Shown here one piece after another: positions 9,972 to 18,077 of a stretch of DNA of 64,000 bases. The translations under genes were made by a program, and so were the position numbers. The notes under the pieces are model-generated. The model was not told where the DNA came from, ran no database searches, and saw nothing but the letters and a program-made list of their open reading frames with translations. The stretch is from Anaerocolumna cellulosilytica (lineage in GTDB: Bacteria; Bacillota; Clostridia; Lachnospirales; Lachnospiraceae): the NCBI RefSeq assembly GCF_014218335.1, contig NZ_AP023367.1, positions 1,489,501-1,553,500 on the forward strand. The letters run 5' to 3'. Numbering within the stretch: position 1 is the stretch's first letter; every line of letters starts with the position of its first letter.

Positions 9972-10133
9972 CCGTGTGATAAGAAATTCCAAGCTGATTA
10001 AATACGTCAACTAAGAATTTCTATCATTTCACAACGAAGAGGCCAAAGATTGTAGGCTTCTTCATCTCAATTATGCCGCTGAGCGGTAGGTTTTTAAGGC
10101 TGAACGTGGGCAAGGACATAGAGGGGAGTTCGT

Positions 10134-11288
10134 ATGAAGAAGGCTACAGTTGCAATTGTTAAGATAAAGGATGGAAATTATAAAGAGGCTGTTAATGAAG
10201 TCTTTCAATTGTTGGGAGGTGTCCCTAAATATCTGCCCCCCTTAAGTAAGGTTATGATTAAGCCGAATTGGGTTACGGATAAACATTATACAACGGGAGC
10301 AGTTACGAATACTTTAGTTCTAAAAGCTCTAAGTGAAATACTTCTTAAGAACTCGGCAAAACATATTACCATTGGTGATAGTGCCATGATAGGTAAAAAA
10401 ACAGAAAGTGTCATAACTCTGAATGGAGTGGGCGCTCTTGCAGGGAAACGGGTAGACGTTGTGGATCTTAATCAAACAGAATATACCCGTGTAATAATCC
10501 CCAATGCTTTAAAATACAGAAGACTATCCCTGCCGGCAGTATTCTTAGAAAGTGATATGGTAATAAATGTGCCGGTAATGAAAACCCATGATGCCTTTCC
10601 TTTTACATTAGGACTAAAGAATATGAAAGGACTCTTGCCGGATAATGAAAAAAGAAAATTCCATAGTCTTGGGCTGGATGAAGGTCTGATAGATTTAAAT
10701 AAAGCAGCTTTGGCAGACTTTACGCTAATAGATGGAAGTATAGCCATGGAGGGGCTAGGCCCTGTGAATGGAACGCCTGTTAATCTTGGACTCCTAATAG
10801 GCTCCTCCAATGCACTTGCAGCTGAAGTAGTGGCTTATCATATCATGGGTTTTGGGCATTTGCAGCCGGCGTATATAGAGATGGCCCATAAAGCCGGCTT
10901 TGGAGAAAAGGAACTTAAGAATATACAGATTGTGGGGGAAAAGCTTGAGGAATCCATCCATCCCTTTGAAAGTTTTTACCAGAGACATAAGGTAGTAAAA
11001 GAATGTATTCATATTCATGATGAAACCGCTTGCAGCGGTTGTAGAGATGTTCTGGTTCAGTTTGCTAGCGGGTATAAGAGCAATAGTATGGAAAAGGTAG
11101 TGATTTATGCGGGAGATTATAACCCGGACATAGATACGAAAGGCTTTAAAACGATAGGAATCGGTAGTTGCCTGCATCAGCATAGGAACAAATTTGACTG
11201 TTTTGTTCCGGGATGTGCGCCTCTAAAGAAGAATCTGGATGCCGGGTATCAACAGTTGACAGGTACACTCCGGCAGGAGGTGAAATGA
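10134..11288 (+). CDS. DUF362-family protein
   Basis: 384 aa matching DUF362: MIKPNWV near 43-49, the NVPVMKTHDAF and LGLKNMKGLLP segments, and DGSIAMEGLGPVNG. The C-terminal 100 residues include CSGC, GSCLHQH and VPGCAPL cysteine motifs that could hold an iron-sulphur cluster. The function of this family is largely unknown; members are often fused to ferredoxin domains, so an electron-transfer or oxidoreductive role next to two radical SAM enzymes is plausible but inferred. GAGGGGAG precedes the ATG. The next gene begins 7 bases downstream. Confidence 0.8.
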   Translation: MKKATVAIVKIKDGNYKEAVNEVFQLLGGVPKYLPPLSKVMIKPNWVTDKHYTTGAVTNTLVLKALSEILLKNSAKHITIGDSAMIGKKTESVITLNGVGALAGKRVDVVDLNQTEYTRVIIPNALKYRRLSLPAVFLESDMVINVPVMKTHDAFPFTLGLKNMKGLLPDNEKRKFHSLGLDEGLIDLNKAALADFTLIDGSIAMEGLGPVNGTPVNLGLLIGSSNALAAEVVAYHIMGFGHLQPAYIEMAHKAGFGEKELKNIQIVGEKLEESIHPFESFYQRHKVVKECIHIHDETACSGCRDVLVQFASGYKSNSMEKVVIYAGDYNPDIDTKGFKTIGIGSCLHQHRNKFDCFVPGCAPLKKNLDAGYQQLTGTLRQEVK

Positions 11289-11295
11289 GGTCTGT

Positions 11296-12282
11296 ATGGA
11301 AAAAATAATAGTTGATTTTAGGGCGGAAGAAGCAGGAAAAAACTGCTTGTATTCCGCTATAAGAAATGTCTTAAACTATGAAGGATTAAAAATAACAGAA
11401 GCGGAGGTATTCTTTGCCTTTGGCGGACTGGATTTAAGATATCACCCAGAGCAGTGCTATTATGGTATTTCAGATATAATTGGCAATATAAAAAAGTATA
11501 TTGTACCTTGGATTTCTGTCGAGAGCGGGAGTGCTGCAAATTATAAGGAAACAGTATTGGATTTAAGTAAGCAACTGGATCAGAAGAAACCAGTTGTGTG
11601 CATCATTCAGGTTGGTAAGTTAAGTTATCTAGACGCACCAGAGGAAATAAAATCACCAAGAAGACATACCTGTGTCCTCTACGGATTGAATGAAGAGAAG
11701 GATAAGGCTTATATTGCAGATACATATAGGGTGGATAGGCTGGGAAATATAACGGTATTTATGGGGGAAATCAGCCTGAGAGAGTTGATGGCCGCATTGC
11801 AGGGATATTTTACTCTGAGTTGTCTTTTAAATACGGACTCCTTGCCAATACAAGGTATATTTAGGGAGGCTTTAACTGACTTTTTACATCCATTGACGAA
11901 GAAGAATTGTATTACTGGATATTCTGCATTTTTAGAGTATTTAAATCAGCTAAAAAACTATGATGCTGATAAGAAGCTTTATCAGCAAAAGTGTTTTGAG
12001 GCTGGATATCTCATTAAGGTAACTACTATACAACCTTATTTGGATTATTTTACGGAGATATTGCCAATTTTATCAGGCTGTGAGAAGAGCCATCTCTATC
12101 AGTTGGTGAAGGAACTTGAAGAGATAAAGACCATGTGGGATGATTTTAGAGTAAAATTAATTCGGGATAGCTTCCGGGACAAAGAAAAACGAGATAAAAG
12201 TTTATTTTCTTTTAGCGAAACGATTATGAAAAGGCAAAAAGAGATTTTTCAAGATATTAGTACGGCATGCAGTGGGAGCTAA
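11296..12282 (+). CDS. BtrH-like acyltransferase/papain-fold protein, first copy
   Basis: 328 aa. Residues 10-180 resemble the BtrH N-terminal domain: KNCLYSAIRNVLNYEG with Cys17, an FGGLDLRY segment, RRHTCVLYG with His124, and IADTY with Asp142, which together can form a Cys-His-Asp triad. BtrH transfers an acyl group from a carrier protein to an aminoglycoside in butirosin synthesis. The C-terminal half is helical and unrecognised. The RBS lies across the end of the previous gene. The last six codons come from a repeated sequence that recurs 83 bases downstream, so the natural C-terminus may have been altered. Confidence 0.7.
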   Translation: MEKIIVDFRAEEAGKNCLYSAIRNVLNYEGLKITEAEVFFAFGGLDLRYHPEQCYYGISDIIGNIKKYIVPWISVESGSAANYKETVLDLSKQLDQKKPVVCIIQVGKLSYLDAPEEIKSPRRHTCVLYGLNEEKDKAYIADTYRVDRLGNITVFMGEISLRELMAALQGYFTLSCLLNTDSLPIQGIFREALTDFLHPLTKKNCITGYSAFLEYLNQLKNYDADKKLYQQKCFEAGYLIKVTTIQPYLDYFTEILPILSGCEKSHLYQLVKELEEIKTMWDDFRVKLIRDSFRDKEKRDKSLFSFSETIMKRQKEIFQDISTACSGS

Positions 12283-12368
12283 TGTGAAATCAAGGATCAA
12301 TTTCACAGCCTGTTTGAAGGCATTGCCGAATTTGACAAGCAAATGCGGCATGCAGTGGGAGCTAATGT
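12263..12368 (+). repeat. dispersed intergenic repeat (copy A) flanked by 23-bp direct repeats
   Basis: A TGTGAAAT/ATTTCACA-type hairpin begins directly after the stop codon, followed by a segment ending in AAATGCGGCATGC. The 23 bases starting CGGCATGCAGTGGGAGCT occur both at the end of the coding sequence and at the end of the element. Related elements follow the KdpD-like and PflX-like genes. Confidence 0.75.
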
Positions 12369-12406
12369 AATGGGGGAGTCAATAAAATATTAAGGAGGGC
12401 TTTTTT

Positions 12407-14155
12407 ATGTACTTTAATACCTTAGGAACAATTATTGCTAATAATAAGAGATGTGATTCCATAAGCATTCGATGTGAGATAGACCGAATCAAAGAAATGC
12501 TTGCATCCTACGTAGTGTCCGGTGAAATTGTAGGTTTGGCCTTACCAAGAACCGAATATATACTAATAACGGTTATGGCACTTTTGGAGTGTGGAATTCC
12601 GTTTCTTGCCATTGATTTAAATCTGCCGGAGTCGAGAGTGAAACTCATGCTTCAAAATGCAGGGGTAAAAAAGGTAGTAACCACCAAGGGAGTGGCGAAG
12701 GAGCTGTTAGCAGAGTATGAGTGTATTTATATTGAGTCTGAGAAAAAGAAAGGGATTGCGGCAGACTACTCAGAAAATGAACTGGCGTATATTATACATA
12801 CTTCAGGCTCTACCGGGCAGCCAAAGGCAGTTGAGGTAACAAGAGTGGGACTCGCCAGTTTCTTTGAAGCAATGCCGGAGAAAATACCTTTTATACCAGG
12901 AAAGGCAATAGCCTGCTTATCCAATTACACTTTCGATATATTCTTTTTAGAAGCGGTACTGGCTTTAATTAAAGGACTTACAGTAGTTATAGCCAATGAA
13001 GAGGAACAAAGTAATCCCAAACGGATTATAGATTTAATTAAAAGGTATGATATTAAGCTGCTGCAAATGACACCCTCTAAGATGAAGCTAATCTGGTTGT
13101 ATGATAAGGAGTTAATTTGCTTAAACCGTGCAGAAGCCGTAATGCTTGGAGGAGAAGTCTTTCCAAAGGAGTTGTTAGAATTCTTAAAAACAAAACAGAA
13201 TCTTAAGATATATAACCTGTATGGACCGACAGAAACCACTGTCTGGAGTGCGGTCAGCGATTTAACCAGAAAGGAAGTAATTGACATTGGAGAACCTTTG
13301 TCTTATGTCAAATTCTATTTACTAGGTGAAGATTTAAAGTCGGTTAAAAAAGGTGAAACAGGTGAAATATACATAGGGGGAAAAGGTGTAGCAAAAGGAT
13401 ATAGGAATAACACAGAACAAACCGATAAGCATTTTGTTAAGCTATCCTTAGAGTTTAGGAATACAATGTACCGTACAGGAGACATGGCGCGTTATGATGA
13501 AAATGGCCTCTTAATATTTATGGGAAGAAAGGATAATCAGGTAAAGCTTAGAGGACACCGGATTGAACTGGAAGAAATTGATGCGAACCTAATGAAATTA
13601 GATGAAATTAAACTGACTGTTACTTGTTTTGATCAGGAGAATCAGGAACTCGTTACTTTTTATATTTCAGAGATACCTATAGAAACTTCCATACTGCAAC
13701 AGCATCTTAAGAAACTTCTGCCAGGCCACATGATACCGGGAAGATATTTCAGGACAGACAGTTTTATATATACCAACAGTGGCAAGATAGACAGAAGGAG
13801 TATGCTTTCATTAGCAGATACTCTGACATATGGAAGGCGTGCAGAAGATGCAATCAAATCGGAAATTACACTTGCAGATAAATCTTGTTTGAATCCTGTA
13901 GATGAGCAAATAATACAAATTATAGGGAAAAATATTAAAGAAAAAGGAAAAAAAGTAACTAGCAAAGACAATCTGTCAGATCTTGGGGTGAATTCTTTAA
14001 GTTACATAGACATAATTGTTCAATTTGAAGATGCCTTTGATATAATCATTGGAGATGATAAACTGTACCTAACTGCTTTTAATAATATCGGTGAGCTGAA
14101 AGAATATATTTGTAGCCTGCTTACCAAGAAAGAACAGGTGGAGGGGGTATCATAA
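12407..14155 (+). CDS. NRPS-type adenylation-carrier didomain protein, glycine-like code
   Basis: 582 aa. Adenylation core motifs in order: HTSGSTGQPKAVEV, NLYGPTETT, YRTGDMARY, GRKDNQVKLRGHRIELEEID and the A10 lysine in NSGKIDRRS. By alignment to GrsA positions 235-517 I read the pocket as D-I-L-Q-M-G-L-V-W-K, which is two conservative changes from the published glycine signature DILQLGLIWK. A carrier domain closes the protein (LGVNSLSYIDII holds the pantetheine serine). There is no condensation or thioesterase domain. AAGGAGGG precedes the ATG, and the next gene starts directly after its stop. It probably activates and tethers glycine for transfer by the neighbouring BtrH-like protein. Confidence 0.88.
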   Translation: MYFNTLGTIIANNKRCDSISIRCEIDRIKEMLASYVVSGEIVGLALPRTEYILITVMALLECGIPFLAIDLNLPESRVKLMLQNAGVKKVVTTKGVAKELLAEYECIYIESEKKKGIAADYSENELAYIIHTSGSTGQPKAVEVTRVGLASFFEAMPEKIPFIPGKAIACLSNYTFDIFFLEAVLALIKGLTVVIANEEEQSNPKRIIDLIKRYDIKLLQMTPSKMKLIWLYDKELICLNRAEAVMLGGEVFPKELLEFLKTKQNLKIYNLYGPTETTVWSAVSDLTRKEVIDIGEPLSYVKFYLLGEDLKSVKKGETGEIYIGGKGVAKGYRNNTEQTDKHFVKLSLEFRNTMYRTGDMARYDENGLLIFMGRKDNQVKLRGHRIELEEIDANLMKLDEIKLTVTCFDQENQELVTFYISEIPIETSILQQHLKKLLPGHMIPGRYFRTDSFIYTNSGKIDRRSMLSLADTLTYGRRAEDAIKSEITLADKSCLNPVDEQIIQIIGKNIKEKGKKVTSKDNLSDLGVNSLSYIDIIVQFEDAFDIIIGDDKLYLTAFNNIGELKEYICSLLTKKEQVEGVS

Positions 14156-15079
14156 ATGAAAAACAACCTGCATCTGGTTCCATTTACAGACCATTGGATC
14201 AATTGTGAAATCAATGATAACCTTACGGTTCTTACCTCATTAAACAGCAGTTATCGTCTAATTCCGCTGTTAAACGATTATATGTACCAGATGGCAGGAG
14301 ATTTAGGATGGATAACTTCCCTGGATATAAAATATTCCAGAGAGCTATTAAGCAGGTTGGAGATTCTGCATAAGAAAAACAGTACATTTACAGAGCAGGA
14401 TTATATGAAAGACATCAAAGCCTGTATTGACCAAGGAAGAGTAATAAATGTAGTGGTTGACTTGTATGACTGGATACCGGAAAGCCTTATGTATCAGCGC
14501 TATCATATGAGCCATTATTCATTGATTGCCGGTTACGATGATGAAGAAAAAATTTTTACTATTTATGATGATGATGCGAATGGCTATAAACAGCATATTA
14601 TACCATACGAACGATTTCAAAAGGCAGTATGGAGAGAGAATGGTATACAGATTAGGGAGATATGTCTGCCGGAACATTTAGAGGACTATACATTACCGGT
14701 ATCAAAAGTCATTGCATTTGCTACGAGAATTAAAAATGACATTACGTATCTGACCTATATGACTCATTTTTTTAATGAGATAGATGAAATGTTAATCCAT
14801 TACTTGTCAATGCTTTCAAAAATTACAAACAGGCAGAAGGCAAACCAGCAATTGTTTAGTTATCTGGCAGAACAAAAGGTTGTCAGGCTGGAAGTCGGTG
14901 AGGAATTGGTCAGGCTAGCATTACAATTACAAAACCAATGGCAAACAGTGAAATCTCTGTTCATAAAAAGCATGATATCTGATTGCAGGCCAGACTATAA
15001 AAGAATTAATACCTTAAGTTATGAGAATCTTCTGTTAGAGCATAAGCTTTGGAATATCTTTAGCAAAGCCGTGAACTAA
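14156..15079 (+). CDS. BtrH-like acyltransferase/papain-fold protein, second copy
   Basis: 307 aa, starting on the base after the adenylation gene's stop with GTGGAGGGGG just inside that gene, so translation is coupled. It aligns by layout with the first BtrH-like protein: Cys17 in HWINCEIN, His120 in MSHYSLIAGYD, and an Asp cluster near 138-140 (IYDDD). Sequence identity between the two copies is low, but spacing of the putative triad is the same. Being coupled to the glycyl carrier, it may release or transfer the tethered amino acid. The assignment rests on pattern, not on a search. Confidence 0.6.
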   Translation: MKNNLHLVPFTDHWINCEINDNLTVLTSLNSSYRLIPLLNDYMYQMAGDLGWITSLDIKYSRELLSRLEILHKKNSTFTEQDYMKDIKACIDQGRVINVVVDLYDWIPESLMYQRYHMSHYSLIAGYDDEEKIFTIYDDDANGYKQHIIPYERFQKAVWRENGIQIREICLPEHLEDYTLPVSKVIAFATRIKNDITYLTYMTHFFNEIDEMLIHYLSMLSKITNRQKANQQLFSYLAEQKVVRLEVGEELVRLALQLQNQWQTVKSLFIKSMISDCRPDYKRINTLSYENLLLEHKLWNIFSKAVN

Positions 15080-15213
15080 AAGCAATAAAGCAACTAAATA
15101 TTAAGTAAAGTATAGAAAGCTATAAGATACGAATAAAGTTATCCTTAAGCAACTTTTTTATTAGATAAGCTTATATAAAGTATGTAAAATAAACAGGCAG
15201 GAGATGATAGAGT

Positions 15214-16398
15214 GTGCTTATACAAGAAGGTTTATTCAGTCATGCCACAATAGACCGTAATAAGGAATATCTGGTATTTCAGGGAAGTTGTTTTTATGAT
15301 GGCATTGTAAAATGTATGGTGTTAGAAGAGAATTTAGATACGCTAGACTATGAGGTTATGTCCATAGGATGTGGAATTATGGGTAAGCTATCAGGCAAAA
15401 TACCGATAATGAAGAAAACGGGTATATATAACTTTCAGCTTTGGCTGGAAGATACGGCGGGAGAAGTTTTAGAGACGGTGCAAATTCTTCATGTGACTAT
15501 TAAAGATAACATATCTAATAATCTATCAGTGCCAGAAATAGGGAGAAACTCTATAGAATTGGAGCGTATCACATATCATAAGGATTGTGAGGATAATAAA
15601 GCATTAATCATTCTTACATACAAGAATGTAGCAGATGGGCTGTGTGTCAAAGACGCTGCTAAAGGATTTCATATAAAACTGGCGCCAAGGCTTATGGACT
15701 ATGGACAGATTACAGAAGTTCATATAGAAGGCAATAAAATTATGCTTAAAACCGCAATTGCGTATCAGGGACCTAACGATGTAAGTAGTGCTTTCCTCTC
15801 CTATAAATATCCGGCAGAGACTCAGAATATAATAACAGATTCACAGGGAAGATACATTCCCGAAATGGATATGGTAAGAGTTGTATCAGAAGGATTTCTT
15901 TCACCCTATATGAATGTATGGCAGATAAGCATAAGTGAAACCCTAAACGAGGATTTTCGCAGTATAGGGTATCCTTGGCATTTATCGGAAAAAGACTACA
16001 AAGAAGTCCAATTTCCCGGCTGGTACTGTGAAGTGCCAGAAGAGTTATGTTGTCATGGGGAAGAAGCTGTCATTTATTTCGCCGGGTATCTAATGTGTGA
16101 AGAAAGGGAGAATTTTTGCTTACATGCCGGAAGTTGCGACGAGAATAAGTTAAAGCTCTGGTTTGACAACATAGAAGTAATGTATACAGATAATTCGAAT
16201 CAGGGAGCGGCTAAACTATTCATAGAACCGGGGATACATGAAATATTATTTGCTGTGAACACTATGGGAGGCAAAGCTGCCGGAATTTATGCAAGGCTTG
16301 AAAAACTAACGTATCCCGGAGACGATGGGAATATAGTAAAAACCCATCCTAAATTTCCAGTTTTCATAAGAAAAGATTATGTAAAAAACTTTCAATAA
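15214..16398 (+). CDS. unknown 394-aa protein closing the biosynthetic cluster
   Basis: I do not recognise the family. The start is GTG with AGGAG about 10 bases upstream. The protein is soluble, without signal peptide or membrane helices, and is mostly beta-strand in character. Residues about 275-365 (FCLHAGSCDENKLKLWFD, later EPGIHEILFAVNTMGG) look like the PA14-type pattern of a beta-sandwich carbohydrate-binding domain. If so it could bind the glycosylated product or a cell-wall sugar. It follows the second BtrH-like gene after 134 bases and is the last gene on this strand before a long non-coding gap. Confidence 0.55.
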   Translation: MLIQEGLFSHATIDRNKEYLVFQGSCFYDGIVKCMVLEENLDTLDYEVMSIGCGIMGKLSGKIPIMKKTGIYNFQLWLEDTAGEVLETVQILHVTIKDNISNNLSVPEIGRNSIELERITYHKDCEDNKALIILTYKNVADGLCVKDAAKGFHIKLAPRLMDYGQITEVHIEGNKIMLKTAIAYQGPNDVSSAFLSYKYPAETQNIITDSQGRYIPEMDMVRVVSEGFLSPYMNVWQISISETLNEDFRSIGYPWHLSEKDYKEVQFPGWYCEVPEELCCHGEEAVIYFAGYLMCEERENFCLHAGSCDENKLKLWFDNIEVMYTDNSNQGAAKLFIEPGIHEILFAVNTMGGKAAGIYARLEKLTYPGDDGNIVKTHPKFPVFIRKDYVKNFQ

Positions 16399-16687
16399 TT
16401 GAATTGCTTATGTGGGATTCATACCTTGCTTTAATGCGGTACGACAATTCAGATGCGGTATGCATAAAATAGTGCTGTTTAATAAGAACAATAAATTGTG
16501 TAAGAGGGTCTGGACAGTAGGATTACTTCAATGATAAAATAATTAAATCATATAGATATAAGAGGAGGGTACCTAGCCAATGGGTTCAATACGTATTCGG
16601 TAAGTAAACAAAAGCAGAATATTTCCACGGTTGTGGGCTTCTTTGTTATACTTATCTTTACGGATATAGACTCTGACTATAAAATGC

Positions 16688-16713
16688 TAGTCTTCTAAAG
16701 ACTATGCCTTTTT
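16688..16713 (+). terminator. possible terminator hairpin
   Basis: TAGTCTT pairs with AAGACTA around a 3-base loop, then TGCCTTTTT. Confidence 0.45.
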
Positions 16714-16738
16714 GGTGTATAAATCCTTGTGTATATAT

Positions 16739-16780
16739 AAGCAGACGAAGTCTACCAATGTGGATGTAGTCTGCTTTTTT
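16739..16780 (+). terminator. rho-independent terminator
   Basis: AAGCAGAC pairs with GTCTGCTT, extended by partial pairing of GTCTAC, and is followed by TTTT. It may end the biosynthetic cluster transcript. Confidence 0.7.
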
Positions 16781-16986
16781 CATGCAAAAAAAACAGGTGA
16801 TTAGCCTTAATGATGAAAAAAAGGACACCCAAATAAGAAAGTAAGTGAAGTATGAGAATACTTTTTATACTCATGGATAAATTATATCTGTCAAATATTG
16901 ATAGTTGACTTTGAAAGGAATATTTACAGACGGTATTAAAATATAGACCATACACATCAGATAACATGTATAGTCTATTTAATAAA

Positions 16987-17358
16987 TTACCTATTAAAAC
17001 CGTGGCAACTCGTGCGAGATTCAGGTGTTCCTGCATAAGAAGTACCGGCGCTACAAGTATTACACTTTAAAGTTATGGTTACGCTTCTGCGCTCTTCAAT
17101 GTCAGTACCATATCCAAAACCATGGCTGCATCTTGTTTCTCTAGCTCGGTACCAGGAACCGAACGATTTTGATTGTATAAGTACACCTCTGTCACAATTT
17201 CCACATACCTGTGCAAATGGTGTAATTATTGAATCAATTGTTGTTTCATGTACATGGTTATCATTATGTACATGAGCTGCATTGACTGTCTTAAGTGGCA
17301 TTACAGAAACAGAGAATAGCATTACAAGTGACAATGTTGCAGTTAAGATTTTTTTCAT
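16987..17358 (-). CDS. small secreted cysteine-rich protein
   Basis: 123 aa with a classical signal peptide (MKKILTATLSLVMLFSVSVM, cleavage probably after VNA at about residue 27). The mature part begins with a histidine-rich AHVHNDNHVHE stretch and contains CGNC, RCSHG, CNTC and SCHG motifs, an arrangement that would suit metal binding or disulphides. AAAGGGG lies 10 bases before the ATG and a sigma-A promoter is visible upstream. I do not recognise the family. It points away from the biosynthetic cluster and is probably a separate gene. Confidence 0.75.
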   Translation of the reverse strand: MKKILTATLSLVMLFSVSVMPLKTVNAAHVHNDNHVHETTIDSIITPFAQVCGNCDRGVLIQSKSFGSWYRARETRCSHGFGYGTDIEERRSVTITLKCNTCSAGTSYAGTPESRTSCHGFNR

Positions 17359-17397
17359 TTATATATCCCCTTTCAATTAAGTATTAGTTACTGGAAA

Positions 17398-17426
17398 ATT
17401 ATACCATTATTTCGAGAGCTTGGCAA
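17398..17426 (-). promoter_or_regulatory. sigma-A type promoter of the Cys-rich secreted protein
   Basis: On the minus strand TTGCCA and TATAAT are separated by exactly 17 bases, about 40 bases before the start codon. Confidence 0.65.
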
Positions 17427-17549
17427 TAGTAAAATTATGTAAAAATTATCTTATGGTAGTTATGTAGTAGTTCTAATATTTGCTAAAATTTTATAGTTTA
17501 AAGTTTTTTATAAATAAACTTCACTATAACAATGCTAATTTAGCCTAAA

Positions 17550-17746
17550 CAAGTGGTGAGGCAGATATTGGTTTTTAGGCTCAGAAGCATCTATATATGT
17601 ATATAATGAAGGTGCAGAGGATTAGGTAGTTAATTTTGCTCAATTAACACAACGTGCAGGTAATTTTCTGGTATCTAAAGTGTGAATGAAAATTTTACCT
17701 GGAATAATGTTAAAGGAAAGACTATCATAGGCGGTAGAGCTGATGG
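17550..17746 (+). pseudogene. decayed fragment of NMT1-like substrate-binding protein gene
   Basis: The sequence follows the internal part of the intact lipoprotein gene at 32965 (from the AGTGG(A)GATGCTGATAT region through GGCGGTAGAGCTGATGGT) with many substitutions, in-frame stops and no start. It is an older relic than the fragment near 23.8 kb. The remaining sequence of this 720-base gap holds no other gene, apart from a short open stretch at its end (ALAALGEKRDKYLQNNW) without start or RBS. Confidence 0.75.
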
Positions 17747-18000
17747 TCTATTAATCATAATGTAAATATGGAATCCATTTTGGTGAGACGGGGAACATTA
17801 TAGTACTAATCTTTTGCTTGGGTAACTTATGGATGATTAATTAGATTTTTTGAAACTGAACGAATCAAACAGAAATTAAAAAGTGCTGATTGCTATGTGT
17901 TTCATAGCAAATTATAAAGGTGAACTTAGATAGACGACAACAACAAAGAACAAGAACATAGGAAAGCGTTAGCGGCATTAGGTGAAAAAAGAGACAAATA

Positions 18001-18029
18001 TTTACAAAACAATTGGAACGTGGTATAAT
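18001..18029 (+). promoter_or_regulatory. sigma-A type promoter of the M23-like/ChW-like gene
   Basis: TTTACA and TATAAT with a 17-base spacer, about 50 bases before the start codon. Confidence 0.6.
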
Positions 18030-18077
18030 ATGTAAATAAGCTTATTATAAATTATACAAAGAGAGGGAATAATAAAT

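Larger units (their letters stand above)
16399..16986. other. non-coding stretch with hairpins and a 7-codon ORF
   Basis: No gene of normal size. AGAGGAGGG is followed 10 bases later by ATG and a seven-codon ORF (MGSIRIR, bases 16580-16603), which could be a leader peptide but nothing downstream supports it. The sequence AGATGCGGTATGCATAAA near 16450 resembles the distal arm of the dispersed repeat. Two hairpins follow, annotated separately. Confidence 0.5.

Noticed and set aside
16580-16603. Seven-codon ORF MGSIRIR behind a strong AGAGGAGGG site
   Set aside because: Nothing downstream for a leader peptide to control; too short to support beyond a mention.
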